Positions 1 through 12,157 of a stretch of DNA of 64,000 bases are shown piece after piece. The stretch spans positions 36,214,934 through 36,278,933 of the forward strand of contig NC_063151.1 of NCBI RefSeq assembly GCF_020921035.1. The letters are read 5' to 3'. Position 1 is the first letter of the stretch, and each line of letters begins with the position of its first letter. Below the pieces are notes generated by a model that worked only from the letters and a program-made list of their open reading frames with translations, had not been told where the DNA came from and made no database searches. The DNA comes from Rhodamnia argentea. Its lineage: Eukaryota > Streptophyta > Magnoliopsida > Myrtales > Myrtaceae. The translations under genes were made by a program, and so were the position numbers.

Positions 1-2080
1 TGTTCGGATAATACTTTGTCGGGGCCTAAGTGGAAATAAGGAAGTCCACGGCCTGTGTCCTATTGGAATGGAATGCCTGAGGCTTGTGTCCCTCGGAAGC
101 CTCGGAATTGGGGAGAATTGAAGCCTGTGTTTCTTATGATTCCCATGACTGGTGTCCCATGGACAAATCATTGAAGTGTTTATCCCTTAGAATCGAGGCA
201 TGTGTTTCTCATATACCCATGGCTTGTGTCCCATGGAACGATTCTGAAATGGAAATGGAAAACTAAATGAATCATGTGCATGCTCATGAGTGTGAGAATC
301 GTATTGTATGATGCGTGGAGTCATTGTCGAGTCTTATTCATGGATGTGATTGCTTGATTGCTATTGGTGTCGAATCCTGCTTGATTGGTAGGTTAAATGC
401 TTTACTTGCTGAGCATTCGCTCATCCCTTGCTGTTCAAACCTTTTTAGCTAACTAGGTTCATATGGTTGCGGATGAAAGTAATGATCTCAGAGCCCGCCG
501 ATGGAGATGGCGAATAGTACTTGGTGTTGTTTTCCCTCTTAAATCTTCCCAGTGTATTCGTTTGGTTTGCTTAAAGGAAATGATGTAATAAATCGGCATA
601 TATATATTTATATATAAAAAGATATTTTCACCCTATGTGATTGATGTGTGCTATATAATGAATGCTATACAAGTTAGGAAATCCTATGACTAAGGCCATA
701 CCCCATTAGGCATGCCTGCCATTCCTTTGTATGCATGTACTTGTTTGTTATGTATGGCCGCTGCTTGTTTCTAGTTTACTAAGCTTCAGCGTCCGCCCTC
801 TACTATCTATAATAAATGATTAAAGCAAAGCTTGTAACTAATGTCGAACGACACCCTAGGACATCGGAGCTCTGATTAAGGAAGGAAAGGCCTCTTACAA
901 CTAGCCTATCTGATGATCGTTTGTTTTGGTGATATATGCTGTTTTGAAAATGGGTATGCCACAAAGGAGTTTTGCGTGCACGGAGGGGAAAACGTCTTCA
1001 TGCGAACGCTCCGTTGCTTGAGTTAGCGCCTTTGGGTCATGGGAGGTATAGATATGAGAGTTGATCTTCTTGTTTATCGCCGAATCGAAGTGAATTGAAC
1101 TTGGAACCCATGGGTGGGTATTCGGCCGTGAGATTGTAAGGGGTATTTGTGCAATTCTTGCTCTGTATGTTGAGCTTAATTGTTGAGTTGAGTACTAATG
1201 TTCATGGGTAATGTGTATTCAAAGGCTGATTGTTGTAGTTGTCCTTGGAACGACGAATTGGATGTGGCGGGAGCGGATGACTGAGGAGCCCTATGAGGGA
1301 ATTATGCACTTTGACGCTTGCGTGTTGAGACTAGGGCTGGGATTGAACTATAGTGACCTCTAATAAACGAGAATTATGGGTTGATCGTGGCGGTAGTAGT
1401 CGAGACGATGTGACTTGAGGGGGAACGGTACTGGGGCGTATAGCCGTGGATGGTGGAAGAGGTTCGTGGAGCCTGTGGCTTATATGTTACATTTCGATCG
1501 CATGTGGGATGCCAGTTGACCCTGACTTAGCCTTAGCCTCATTGTAGCGTATTTCATGTGGAATTGCCTTGCATGTTTTGGTGTTTGTTCTTGTAGAATT
1601 GCTCCTTGCTTTTGTGACATATTGATAGTCTAGTTGTCTGGGATAGTATTAAACTTACTGAGCTTCGGCTCACCCATGTTGCTTCCAATCTTTTCCAGAT
1701 TAGTTAGCCTGTGATAGGAGCAAGTCGAGGAATAACCCATGGTTGAGAGTGAAGATGATGCAGCAAGCCAATGGCGGGAGTAAACTTTGCACTTTTGTAA
1801 AGGACTGATTAAAGAAGAGATATGTGCATGTATATAAAATCATTATATTCTGAATTTGTTGCTTGAGATTCATGTGTGTGACATAGGTTAAGGAATCCTA
1901 TTAAGGCCACGACCTTTAGGCGTCATGCCTGCTGTTTGTTTTTCATGCATTTGTATTATATATGACTGTGTGTTTATTTTATTTATAATTTTTCATATGC
2001 GCCTTCTGTTATATATCTAATATCAGATTAAAACATAACACGATTAGCAAGCAGGTGGCGGGACTAGGACTTGGAGGCTG
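1..2080. repeat. LTR-like retroelement sequence, two diverged tandem copies
   Basis: No gene is visible. Two stretches, about 395-870 and 1650-2040, resemble each other in order: a motif reading TTACTGAGC..TTCGGCTCA or GCATTCGCTCA, a TTTTT(C)AG..TTAG stretch, an AT-rich block around a TATATA run, a 'taaggcca..ttaggc..atgcctgc' block, and an AATATCAGATTAAA-like end. This order is typical of LTRs of Del/Tekay-type Ty3/gypsy elements, which is family knowledge. The copies are strongly diverged, so this is an old decayed insertion or two of them. The left edge lies outside the window. The first 270 bases also repeat a GTGTCCCATGG/GTGTCCCTCGG phrase several times. Confidence 0.5.
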
Positions 2081-3240
2081 CCACATCGGCTAAGGCCAGT
2101 GAGCTCCTGCCTCGCCGACCTCGCTAGAGATTCCGATGTTGCCCCGTCGTTTTTTCGATCGGGGCGTCACTCTTTTACTGTTACTGGTTTGACCTCGAGC
2201 CCCAAACATATGAGCGACCAAACCTAGAACAAAACTCACACCAAACCCTAACCGCAACCTCAGACAAGGCATAACCCAGACTCCTTGTGCGCTGCCGCAA
2301 CCCCTCCTCCCCACTCAGCCGCCGTCACAATCCACCTCTCCTCCGTTGGAGAAGAGTAATGCCATGAGCGGAGAAGATAAAATTTCAGTTCCCTCAGCCC
2401 AAAGTTGCTCCTCTTCATACTTTCTTAAGGCCCAGCATATTCAGCGTCAACAATGGTGGCTTCTCGTTGCCTCTTCCTCCTTGCCTCGATCGCCTTCTTC
2501 TCCTCTCTCTCTCTCTCTCTCTCTCATCTTCCCAAACCCAACCTCCTTGCTCGAGTCTAGTGAGGGGAGCCTCAGCCTCCCCAGATCTGGCGAGCCTCGG
2601 CCTCACCAAATCTGGCGAGCGCTCACCTCGCTGCCTCAAGCTCACCGTCGAGACGAAGTTCCTAGATCACGACACCGCGTTGGAATCAAAATGGCGTGGA
2701 AGAGAGAGAATGAGCAGCAGACATCGTGAGGAGAGAGAACGGCGAGGGACAAAGAGGAGAGAAAGAGGGGAAGATTTTCTGTGATTTTCTTTTCACACAT
2801 GCGAGAGACAAGCTCGAACAGAGGGGAAAATGAAAAAGAAATCATTTTCCTGAGTTTTATAGGGAAATTTTTTGTTGGTCGGAAAACATTTTCTTTGATC
2901 ACATATTTTTTTTTTTGGATAAGGAAAATCACATATTTTATGTCTCCCAAACACCAGAAATTGGAGAAAATATTTTTTGGAATAAAATTTTCGGGGTAAC
3001 AAATGGAGCCTTAATGCTGGAATTATTTGCTTTGGCTGCCTATCTGTCTGTGAGTGAAATTGTACTGTCGTTGCATTTGATAACGACTCTTCTAATAATT
3101 AGACACACATTTAAAATCTTTCTTAGAAACGATACTCACTAGAATTCCATAAAATCTTACTATCATTCACGTATCATTTTGCCATGTATCCAATGAAAAG
3201 CCAAGTTGATAAGACAAAAACGTGTAGATTTAGTTAACCG
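2081..3240. other. Gene-free stretch with GC-rich repeat core and CT microsatellite
   Basis: No convincing gene. The stretch at about 2550-2640 repeats 'agatctggcgagcctcggcctcacc'-like phrases, matching the GC-rich core of the dispersed inverted-terminus repeats seen elsewhere in the window. A (CT)n run lies at 2503-2524. Open frames here are low-complexity Ser/Leu or Arg/Glu translations of these repeats. Confidence 0.45.
2898..2939 (-). mobile_element. Tiny poly(A)-tail insertion with 12-bp target-site duplication
   Basis: The 12-mer ATCACATATTTT occurs at 2898-2909 and again at 2928-2939. Between them lie 18 bases that on the minus strand read as a short CC-ending tail followed by seven A. 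This is the footprint of target-primed reverse transcription with nearly complete 5' truncation of a SINE or LINE. Similar footprints occur at 16159, 47997 and 54256. Confidence 0.5.
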
Positions 3241-3247
3241 ATTAACA

Positions 3248-3420
3248 ATCACCAATATAGCATTATTACCCCTTGACTTGGTAGATCGACAATAAAATCC
3301 ATATCAAGGTGCACCCATTTCCATTTAGATATTTCAAGAGGCTGCAACTGCCCATCTGATTTTTTATGCTCAATTTTTATGGCTTGGCAAACCAAACACT
3401 AATCAACAAAGGTCTTACGG
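3248..3420 (-). pseudogene. Ty3/gypsy integrase remnant
   Basis: Read on the minus strand, this short stretch translates to a CxxC-type zinc-binding end (CLVCQAIK) followed by a WKW..LDMDFIVDLP stretch, which matches the start of the integrase core of Ty3/gypsy elements (family motif WxWxxxxxDFxxxLP). A stop lies between the first conserved residues and the CxxC, and no longer frame surrounds it, so it is a dead fragment. No LTRs were located next to it. Confidence 0.5.
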
Positions 3421-3430
3421 TATCATTCTT

Positions 3431-5922
3431 TATGTTGATTTTTTTTTTGTCTGATTTTATCATATCCTATTTTACTATACAAGTCGCACCGTGTGCGCTA
3501 TGTCTTGTGTGCGGGTTACGAAATCCTACTCTCTGCTCACAACGCTTGACAATCCAAGGGGTACTAAAATATTATCCCCCATCGCTTAACAACGGGACCT
3601 ATGCGAATTTTATATTCATGCCGTCTCCATTTACAAGTACTATTTCTTTTGCGTATGTGCAACCATTCCCCATCCATCAAATTCAAGGCGGGATTAGGAG
3701 CAGTGATACGGGTGGACGCACATACGTGAAGCGATATATGATAATATTTCAACATTCCTTTTACATTTGGCGCAGCCGATGATTTGAGAATCTTGTTCTG
3801 GCTCTTAATTGCTAGGTTTATTCAAAGGGTTGTTGAGCCACAAAATCGAGTTGCTTTAGGGTGTTGTGGGCTGTGGGATTTTACGGAACTTAATTTCTGA
3901 TTATGATTCGACTGAAGTGAACTTTTGAAGTTTCAAGCATGCTGTGGGAAACAGTTTCTAGTCGTTATGTTTGGCATTGATATTTGCCTGTCTGTGGCCA
4001 TCTTTTGGGTTGGAGAATGTTGGTTTCTTTTAGTCTTTCGAAAAAGCTTTCTTTAGCTCATTGGAATAGAAGCTTGGTAGAGATAGAAACGATGCGACCA
4101 AATTCGGCACGCGGGTTACCACAATACAACGGACAACAACAAATGTTCTAACAAAAATGAGTTTTTCGTTGGCGCGTAGAGTCATTTTGTTACCAAATAA
4201 GCTTAGTTTAGTCGAGTCTTTATTAAGATAGTTATTTACTTGATTTTGATATTACTTTCTCACTTAATTAATAGGATTTCTTGTTTATCAGCTCGAGGTA
4301 GCTTTCATTGTTTGGTACTGCGTTCTTAGAGGAGTGGTGGGCATTCTTTCTATGATTTTGTAAACTCTTCTTTTGGAAAATATAGGAGTTTAGATATGTT
4401 ATGAAAGGGGCATAACATGATAGAAAAGGGGGTGGAGGGCATGTTTACTGATACTGGAGCAAGATCCCCTTCAGTAGGAGTGTAATTTGTGGACGGACAA
4501 TGCGAAAGCTAATGGCCCTGTAGCAACTTGGTTTGGAGAGGGTAAGGAGTGTATCGCCGGTGCGAGAGGACTGGGACAAGGCATGGCTCCCAATAGGCTT
4601 CTAGGATGGCGAGGTGGCTTAGAATGATCTAAATTGCGCACCGAATATGAGAAGGGCATTTTTGACTTATATATGTAAGAGTAGATTCGACTCACAAGAG
4701 ACATCTTTTGACGTTACTAAAACATTCAATGTTGGAACTGCAATAATAAGCGTGCTCAAATGAGAGCACAATGATTGGCCTCTTAGGAAAGTACTTACAT
4801 GTACGCTAAAGAACAAAATCGTGAGCATCGGTATAAACGGATAAAATCACATAATATCTTGAGCAGGTTAATCCAAGAATGTCAAGAATTTTGCAAGGAA
4901 CTTTGCAAAAACACAGCCACTGGCACACCATAAACTTGTCCATTTTCATGTCAAGTAACCACTGGAGCAGATGCATGTCCTACTCTGAAGGCTGACTGTA
5001 TAACCGATTGAAACAAATGTTCCACTGCCCGTGTCTTGTATCATTCCCTTATTAACAATGACATCAGATACTGCAATGAAGCAGATTTGGTCACTTAGAT
5101 CACGATCCAGGTATTACATTATCCCCAACCCAGCTAATGAACACATGAGGAAATATCACTCTTTCAGTTTTAACACAATCTGCTCAGAGCACATGCCTTT
5201 AGATAATTGTATCTGGCTGTTCTGTCAACTAAGCTAATCCCAAATAACAGTTAACCAAAAGAAAATCCTAATACAAAATCCAAGGAAGTATAAACTTAAG
5301 TCGCACCTATTTCCCCTTTAGGCAGTAGAAAACCGGCCACAATGTCGACCGATTTTAACAACCTTGCAGTCCATAGAACAGCATTCTAAAAGTTATCCTC
5401 CATGATACTGGTGTGTCATTTCTGAAATGCACATGCTCTCGAGTTATCCATTTTTCTCAGATTCAGCCCCCCAATGGCCACTATCAAGGCATGGCTATAT
5501 CAGCTCCCATCAACTTCCACCTCTATCAGTATCGTATCTTATTTTTCACCTCTGCAGCACATTGTTCTTCATCTCATTCAATACTTTTCCTTGGTTTGAG
5601 GGATGAAAGTGTTTATAAACAAGAATATCCCAAAACACTAGTGTTGGTGAAGGAGTAAGGAAGGAGAAAATAAACAGTAACAGTTCTTCAACATTTCTAT
5701 TTCATTTACTAGTGGGTCCATTTCCAATTTGGAGAGTGAGAGAAGAAAGATTATAGCTTATTCAGGAGAATGTAACAATTCAGCACTCAATCGTTACGGT
5801 TCGGATCCCCTGAGGTAAACAGTCAGAAAGATACCCCCTAAAATTAGCTTGGAAGTTCCTTTTTCATCCTTCCTTTTAAATCTTTTGAGGTGAGGGGAAT
5901 TAAGGAATGTTGTGCTCATCTT
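3431..5922. other. Gene-free stretch
   Basis: No supported gene, RNA or element was found. Frames of 60-140 codons exist on both strands but show no recognisable motif, no plausible splice partners and no codon bias, so they are left unannotated. Confidence 0.4.
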
Positions 5923-6151
5923 ACCTGTTAAAACCCCTCTTTAACTGGCTAGAAAGGCAACATGCTTTGGTTAGGATGGAACTCAAGAATAACTCTGATG
6001 CTTGAGAGAGCAACTTCCTTGACTCTTTGACAGATTTACCTGTTACAACCCATCTGAACTGGCTAGAAAGGTAACACGCTTTGGTTAGGATGTAACTCGA
6101 AAACAATCCGATGCTTGAGAAAGCAACTTCTTTTTCTCCTTGATAGATCCA
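5923..6151. repeat. Two-copy tandem duplication, unit about 115 bp
   Basis: The segment starting ACCTGTTA at 5923 recurs from 6038 with mostly point differences: both copies contain CTGGCTAGAAAGG, ACATGCTTTGG or ACACGCTTTGG, TTAGGATG, and GATGCTTGAGA.AGCAACTTC in the same order. It is a diverged direct tandem duplication. The frames it contains on either strand have no recognisable product. Confidence 0.75.
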
Positions 6152-6426
6152 CTTCAGCAAGATACAGCTACATGGTCAAATATAGTCCACCTAGATTGTA
6201 TTTCCTCTTATTTCCCTTCAAAATTATGGCAAGTGCTGATTTCAGTGGACTGCTTGCGTTTCTGCAGCAAATGAAGATTGTTTCATCACTACTTGCTCTT
6301 CTTCATATCTACACCATTTTCACTCCGTCATTCCTAGCCCCAAAAGTTCCTATTGCTTCACCTAACAATATCAATGCAGAAGAGAGGGACAGGCCTAATC
6401 CTGAACCAAGCATGTATCGACATGGT

Positions 6427-6450
6427 TATTATTATTATTATTATTATTAT
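6427..6450. repeat. TTA trinucleotide microsatellite
   Basis: A run of about eight TTA/ATT units. It creates a Tyr run in a plus-strand frame at 6115-6528 that otherwise has no recognisable features, so the frame is not taken as a gene. Confidence 0.9.
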
Positions 6451-6783
6451 TCACGTCATCTGAAGCGGGCTCATTCCCTATGGAGCACAGAGATGATTGA
6501 ATGCTACACACGACGATTAAGATCATAAATAGTATAAAGACATGTCAGTGCTTAAGGTAGTAGCAACAGCGCAACAAGTGGAAGGGGTGAAAAATTTAAG
6601 TATAGGGGCCATAAAATCACCTCGATTCAAATTTCCTGTCCAAGGGCATAAAGCACATTGTATCAGAAATTTGACACTAGAATGACCTCTTATTCTATTC
6701 CTGTGTGATCTGAATTTTGCATATTCATTGGAATGGACATTGTCAGTTGCGACATTCGACCACATAATCAGAAGATGGCGGTG

Positions 6784-7764
6784 TCAAACTTTTCTGAGCA
6801 CAGCCTTAAGGTGGGGCTGAAGACCAGTCAAGGCGGTGGCCATCTCAACAACATAAGACAATTCCCCATCGACCAGATTGAACACTCGAGTGATGTCTTT
6901 CACCTGGCAACAAGAAGAAAAGAGGTCAGTAGCTGGGAAAAAAATTAGAAGTTGTTCCTCGCAATGGCGGCAGCGGCAGCAGCAACAACAGCAGTTCAGT
7001 AGTTAAAGAAGATCGGATGTTACTAGTATATAAGAAAAAAAACAACATTTCGATAACCCTTCAGTTTCAGAGAGGTCATCTACCTTGTATTCGGTCCAAA
7101 CAAACCAAACAGGAAAAGGGAGAATTGCCAGAATAGGATTGCGCACATGAGATGCAGGAATAGGGGATTATAAGGGAAAGAGAATCAAAGTCTAACCTTG
7201 GAAGCGTTGCCCACAAGATCACTCTTGAGGCAGATGACCTTGTGGTCCGCGTCGAAGGTCCCCTTCTGCAACAATAAGAAGAATAAAGGCGGAGAAAGAT
7301 AGGACCAAGAAGCAGAAGAGACAAGGGCGGGAGGGAAAGAGAACCTGGACTTCGACGAGGCCGGTGCTCTGAGCAAGGACAACCTCGAGAGAGCCGTCGA
7401 GCTTGGGGCGCCAGAAGCCGGACTCGGAATGCATGGGGAGGGAGGTGAGGGGGTTCCAGGTCCGCTGGGAGTAGGTAAGGACAGGCTTGCGAGGGTCGGG
7501 ATGAGAGAAGGTGAGCTCCTCCGCGTAGGCGAAGGAGTCAATGGTGGGATACAGGCCTCGCCCTTCCCCTCTCCACGTCCCCACCAGGTACCCAATCCCT
7601 TCCACTGCTAGATGCATTCTTCTTCTTCTTCTTCTTCTTCTTCCTCCTGTTGCTGTCTGGTTTTCTCCGCTGTCCCTTGGCTCACTGCTCACTTGTCCCT
7701 CTCTCTGACTCTCTATGGCAGGGGATCCAAATCCCTTTATCCCATCTACTGCTTCTTGGACCAT
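6784..7764 (-). CDS. Nitrobindin-like heme-binding beta-barrel protein (At1g79260 type)
   Basis: Three exons on the minus strand with GT-AG introns and phase 0 throughout: 7764-7345, 7265-7197 and 6903-6784. The spliced product is 202 aa from the first ATG, or 153 aa from the internal ATG at 7617; Arabidopsis nitrobindin is 166 aa. Family hallmarks are present in order: YLVGTWRGEGRGLYPTI near the start, PMHSESGFWRP, EVVLAQSTGLVEVQKGTF, LKSDLVGNASKVK, and a C-terminal LQPHLKAVL whose His matches the axial heme ligand of the family. Nitrobindins bind ferric heme in a ten-stranded barrel and react with NO or isomerise peroxynitrite. The residues between the two ATGs include eight Arg encoded by a TTC/GAA microsatellite, so the internal ATG, which begins where family similarity begins, may be the true start. 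Cellular location is not evident. Confidence 0.9.
7617..7643. repeat. TTC trinucleotide microsatellite inside the nitrobindin first exon
   Basis: Run of about nine TTC units. On the coding (minus) strand it encodes the Arg run just before the internal Met of the nitrobindin-like gene. Length changes in multiples of three would alter the Arg run without shifting the frame. Confidence 0.85.
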
Positions 7765-8327
7765 AGGGCTTTCTTTAGGGCCGAATGACTACCGGGCTCT
7801 ATCAAGAAGATGTTCTCTCTTTCTTACAAAAATCAGTTATTTCCTCAAAACTGAGAGTTTGACATATGTTTTCGCCGTTTAACGTATATTCCGTTATTTT
7901 CAGTTTGATTCCTGAATTTGCGCATCAAACCCTTCAACTTTTTCATTTGTCTTATCAATTCCTTCAACTTGCGTAACTCCTCTAACCAATCCCTCCTCTT
8001 TCGATGATCTAAATAACATGTTTCGATAAAATGTTTTGTTAGAGTTGGATGATGATATGATAAAGCATGATGTTGGTGAGGAGGTGAGGCTGCTGTTGAT
8101 CGTGATGGTGGGATGGGTGCAACGGTAATTGGAAATGCCAAATGTTCCATCCACCACAGATCGTCGAGGGCTTAGCTCGCTGTGTGGTAATGGAAACCGG
8201 AAGAATGGCAAACCCAACAATCTGAATCTGTTAAAGAGGATCAAACGGGCATGCGTCCGTCTTTGTATATACCTGGAAAGACCCCCCTTTGACCATTTCC
8301 TGAAACAACGCCTGGACAACTTCCTTA

Positions 8328-8377
<50 letters not shown>

Positions 8378-9323
8378 ATTTATTCTTCGGATTTGTCAAA
8401 TTATAGCTCTCTCTCTCTCGCCCCCCACCTTCCAACAATGTCTGGTGCTCTCCTTGATCATTGAAAGCCCAGGATGATCCCCCTCAATGATCCATTCAGA
8501 GAACTAGTATTAGAAACAGCTCATGGACGATCAGCATGCACCTGATATTGTCCTTTCGGTTACAACCCAACTTCTCTCTTCCAAAAAACCATACCTCCAC
8601 AAAATTTTACCCCAGTTTGCCCCCCCCTCTCCCCTCCCCAGAATCATCATCTTATTTGGGTCTGCGTGTTTGTGTCTGTCGAGATTGAGAAACATAGAGA
8701 TGTTGGAGCCGGTTCGTTCCTTGCATAGCCTTCCTCTATTCCTTGGTCAGTGTTTCGCACCTGCTCCCTCCATTGTTCATGTTATTGCTCTGCACTCTGC
8801 ATCCTAGGCTAGTTTTGGAACCTGATATACGCACTTAAGTATTTTATACGCAGCAGGCATATATCAGCATTCATGGATTATCTTACTCGAGCAAGATTTG
8901 CCTGACTCCCACATCCCCACAATGCATCAGTAGACGTGCCTGCCACCCAATTTTCCCCGTAGATGGAGACCCCTGTAGAGATTGGTCTCTCCTTTATTTG
9001 ACAGAGAGATGCATCCAAATAAACTTCCATTTGATACCCATGGCAAATGCAAGTCATAGTTTGCAATTTCAAGCATTCCCGGGACAATGATCAGAAACTT
9101 CCTCTTTTTTCCCAAAGAAGAAGGAAATGTGATTTCATCAAATACAATGTGCCCGGATGGTTATTCCTCAAGTTCACATTCTCTGTTTTCCCTCCTTTCG
9201 GTGCAGAAACGTTGTGATGGATCGAGTTTCGATCTCCAGATTCCCGTTGGTGCATGAAGGGTAAAAAGGTGAGGCATACCTGATTTCATAATCTCATTTC
9301 GATCCGCTTTGTTCCAATTTAAT
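7765..9323. other. Intergenic: divergent upstream region of nitrobindin and kinase genes
   Basis: The nitrobindin gene (minus) and the kinase gene (plus) are divergent, so this 1.56-kb interval holds both promoters. About 7850-8060 is a low-copy-type repeat whose minus strand repeats 'aagttgaagg' phrases. A long (CT)n microsatellite lies at 8331-8375 and a shorter one near 8410. The kinase 5' leader may contain an intron, as in related D6PK genes, with a possible acceptor near 9207, but this cannot be proven from the sequence alone. Confidence 0.5.
8331..8375. repeat. (CT)n microsatellite
   Basis: About 22 CT units in the intergenic region upstream of the AGC kinase. CT-rich tracts are common in plant promoters and 5' leaders; here it lies about 950 bp from the kinase ATG. 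Confidence 0.95.
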
Positions 9324-11568
9324 ATGAATTGTAGCCATCGTATCTCTAAAGATGAATGTGTATCCCATATGATTGATGAGGAGCGCACACAGCCAAGTAA
9401 ATCTGAAGTTATGGACTCAATCCCCAAGAAAGAAACAAATGTATGTTACGACATGCCAGGTGATCCCAAAAAGCCAGATCGAGCAGCTAAAGATGTCTCT
9501 GAGTCTACCCGTGATTCGCCTGCTATACCTGCAAATTCTGATCCATTTCCCAAAGATTGTGAAGTTGGATTGAGAAAAGTCGAACGGGATAACAAGAATA
9601 ATACCACTGCAGATGGACCACCCATTTGCCAGCAGCAGATACCAGGCCTAACAATAACGCATGCCAATAATCATAACCACAACGAAATTTCAACAGCTTC
9701 ATCAGCAGCGATATTGACAAGTAGACCACTCACAGCAACGACGCTGCAACCGCAACCAAATGCACAGAACTCCAATAGCCAGCAGGGACCGAGCCGTAGT
9801 AACAGCTTGGAGAACTCAGGTACAATGCTGAGGCCCCACACAGGTGGGGATGTTCGATGGGAGGCCATCAATATGTTGCCCAAGGGAGGTCCCAAACTTG
9901 GCATGAGCAACTTTCGGCTCCTGAAGCGCATAGGTTATGGGGACATAGGGAGCGTGTATCTCGTGGAGCTCCGAGGAACCAACACTCACTTTGCCATGAA
10001 AGTGATGGACAAGTCATCCCTTGCCAGCAGAAACAAACTCCAGCGAGCTCAGACCGAAAGGGAGATACTCGGGCTCCTCGATCACCCATTTCTGCCCACT
10101 CTTTATTGTTACTTTGAGACCGAAAAGTTCTATTGCTTGGTCATGGAGTTCTGCAGCGGAGGAAATCTGCATTCCCTCCGTCAAAAGCAACAAAACAAGC
10201 ATTTCACCGAAGAAGCTGCCAGGTTCAGTACCTTTCTTTCTAAAATACTTCTCTTCATTCCAGTTAATTAACCAGCTGTGTGACTAAATGCTGCTTCCTT
10301 CCTCTCATTTTTTTTTAATCTTTAATTCAACAAGCAGTGTTTTCTATTCTGTGATAGATCATCAATTTATCAGATCTCCATGAGCGAGCAGCTGATGAAT
10401 TACCCATTAATGAAAATCAAATTTCAAGGATAGCAATTTATCTTTTTCTCAAAACTGCGATCAACCAAATAGATTGATTAAGGTTTTGTGGCTCAGAAAA
10501 TCTTCTGTACCTATATTCTAGGATTTCTGAACATAATTTTTGGAAGATGGAACTTTGAAAGGCGATCAATGGACCACAGCAATAGCACACTTCTAAAGTT
10601 AGTAATCGCTCTGTCTCTGGATGTCAATCGATTAACTGGTTAAATTCAACAGGTTTTATGCATCGGAGGTGTTGTTGGCGCTGGAATACCTGCACATGCT
10701 TGGCATTGTGTACAGGGACCTGAAGCCAGAGAACGTGCTGGTGAGAGATGAAGGGCATATAATGCTTTCGGACTTCGACTTATCACTACGGTGCTCAGTC
10801 AGCCCAACACTAGTAAAGTCCTCGTCAGTACATGTAGGCAGTAGCAGCAGCAGCAGCAGCACTGGTTTTTCGTCTGGGGCCATTTTGGATGAGGAGTACG
10901 CGGTGCATGGTTGCATGCAGCCATCCAACTTTCTGCCACGGATATTGCCCGGGAAGAAGAGCCGCAAGTCTAAATCGGACTTCGGGGTGCTGGTAGGTGG
11001 AGGAGGGCCGCAGTCTCAATTGCCCGAGCTGATGGCGGAGCCAACCAACGTGAGGTCCATGTCCTTTGTGGGGACCCATGAGTATCTGGCTCCGGAGATC
11101 GTCCGTGGAGAAGGACATGGGAGCGCAGTCGATTGGTGGACGTTTGGCATATTCTTGTATGAGCTGCTGCACGGCACCACCCCCTTCAAGGGGTCAGGCA
11201 ACCGGGCCACTCTCTTCAACGTGGTGGGGCAACCCTTGAGATTTCCGGAGACCCCTCACGTGAGTTCCGTGGCGCGGGACTTGATACGAGGCCTCCTAAT
11301 CAAGGAGCCCCACAAGCGAATTGCCTACAAGAGAGGTGCCACTGAGATCAAGCAACACCCGTTCTTCGAGGGAGTGAATTGGGCCCTGGTGAGGAGTGCT
11401 CTGCCTCCCCATGTACCTGATCCCGTCGACTTCTCGCAGTTTGCTGTTAAAGATCCAACGGCAGAACACGCCAACAAGAAGATGATGACTGATAATAATG
11501 ATGCTACTCATCATGAGAAAGACAACAATCCTAGTGACTCTTCTTACATAGAATTCGAGTACTTCTAA
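9324..11568 (+). CDS. D6PK-like AGC VIII serine/threonine protein kinase
   Basis: Two exons, 9324-10222 and 10653-11568, joined across a GT-AG intron that splits an Arg codon; the product is 604 aa. The start is the first ATG after an in-frame stop at 9270. The kinase domain begins near residue 197 ([20 protein letters not shown]) with catalytic Lys226 in FAMKVMDK, Asp322 in YRDLKPEN, and DFD at 340-342 in place of DFG, the hallmark of plant AGC VIII kinases. A roughly 90-residue Ser-rich insertion precedes the activation loop ([12 protein letters not shown], Ser437). The protein ends in FEYF, a PDK1-docking PIF-type hydrophobic motif. PHTGGDVRW just before the domain also matches D6PK relatives. 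In Arabidopsis these plasma-membrane kinases phosphorylate PIN auxin efflux carriers and set polar auxin transport. The first 190 residues are low-complexity and poorly conserved. Which D6PK paralogue it matches best was not determined. Confidence 0.95.
10223..10652 (+). other. Intron of the D6PK-like kinase
   Basis: A 430-bp AT-rich intron with donor CAG|GTTCAG and acceptor TCAACAG|G. Its position, splitting the Arg codon in front of [14 protein letters not shown], agrees with the single conserved coding intron of AGC VIII kinases. Confidence 0.9.
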
Positions 11569-12157
11569 CAATCATGGACAATGGTGGATGAATTGATCAC
11601 CGATGTTTGATGTATACATGAATAGAGCTAAAGATTTTGCAGTTTGAGCGCCGTGGCATCTCTCTCTCTCTCTAGTCCACTAGAAGGAAGATGCGAGGGT
11701 GAATTGGGATCAATCACCAATTCCACTTTGCTCTGTAGGCAGAGAAGGCAAAATGCCATGGTCCCTTGGTCATGTGATATGTTTGACTTGTGAATGGCTC
11801 AGTTCAATTGCCACCAACAGGGAACTGCCGGCCTACGGACAACGGTGTGCGACCGTAGCTGTCCTACTGAGCGGGAAATTTTCTGGTCCGATTATGAGAA
11901 AGGAGGCCTAGTAACAACTTGAGGCGATGTCTTGGGCAGAGTTTTGCAGAAATAGGCTGCATATGCCTCTAACTACAAGTGTTGACGGTGCACAATCCTT
12001 CCACTTTGGAAAATTAATCTTTATCAACCCCCAACCTTTCTGTTGTTAAACAAGGATCTTGACCTGAGAGTAATTAAGGCAGCTTCTTAGGAGTTCAATT
12101 CATGTAGGTTTATTTTTTGTAGGCTACTTTTCTCCAACAATCCAGGGTTGTACTATG
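11569..12157. other. Kinase 3' region, no further gene
   Basis: Presumed 3' untranslated region of the kinase followed by unannotated sequence. A short CT run lies near 11660. No coding feature was recognised. Confidence 0.4.

Noticed and set aside
6115-6528. 137-codon plus-strand frame with a Tyr run
   Set aside because: The Tyr run is a TTA microsatellite, the frame starts without ATG, and no family motif or splice partner is visible.
8129-8464. 111-codon frame with a Ser/Leu run
   Set aside because: Translation of the (CT)n microsatellite; no other signal.
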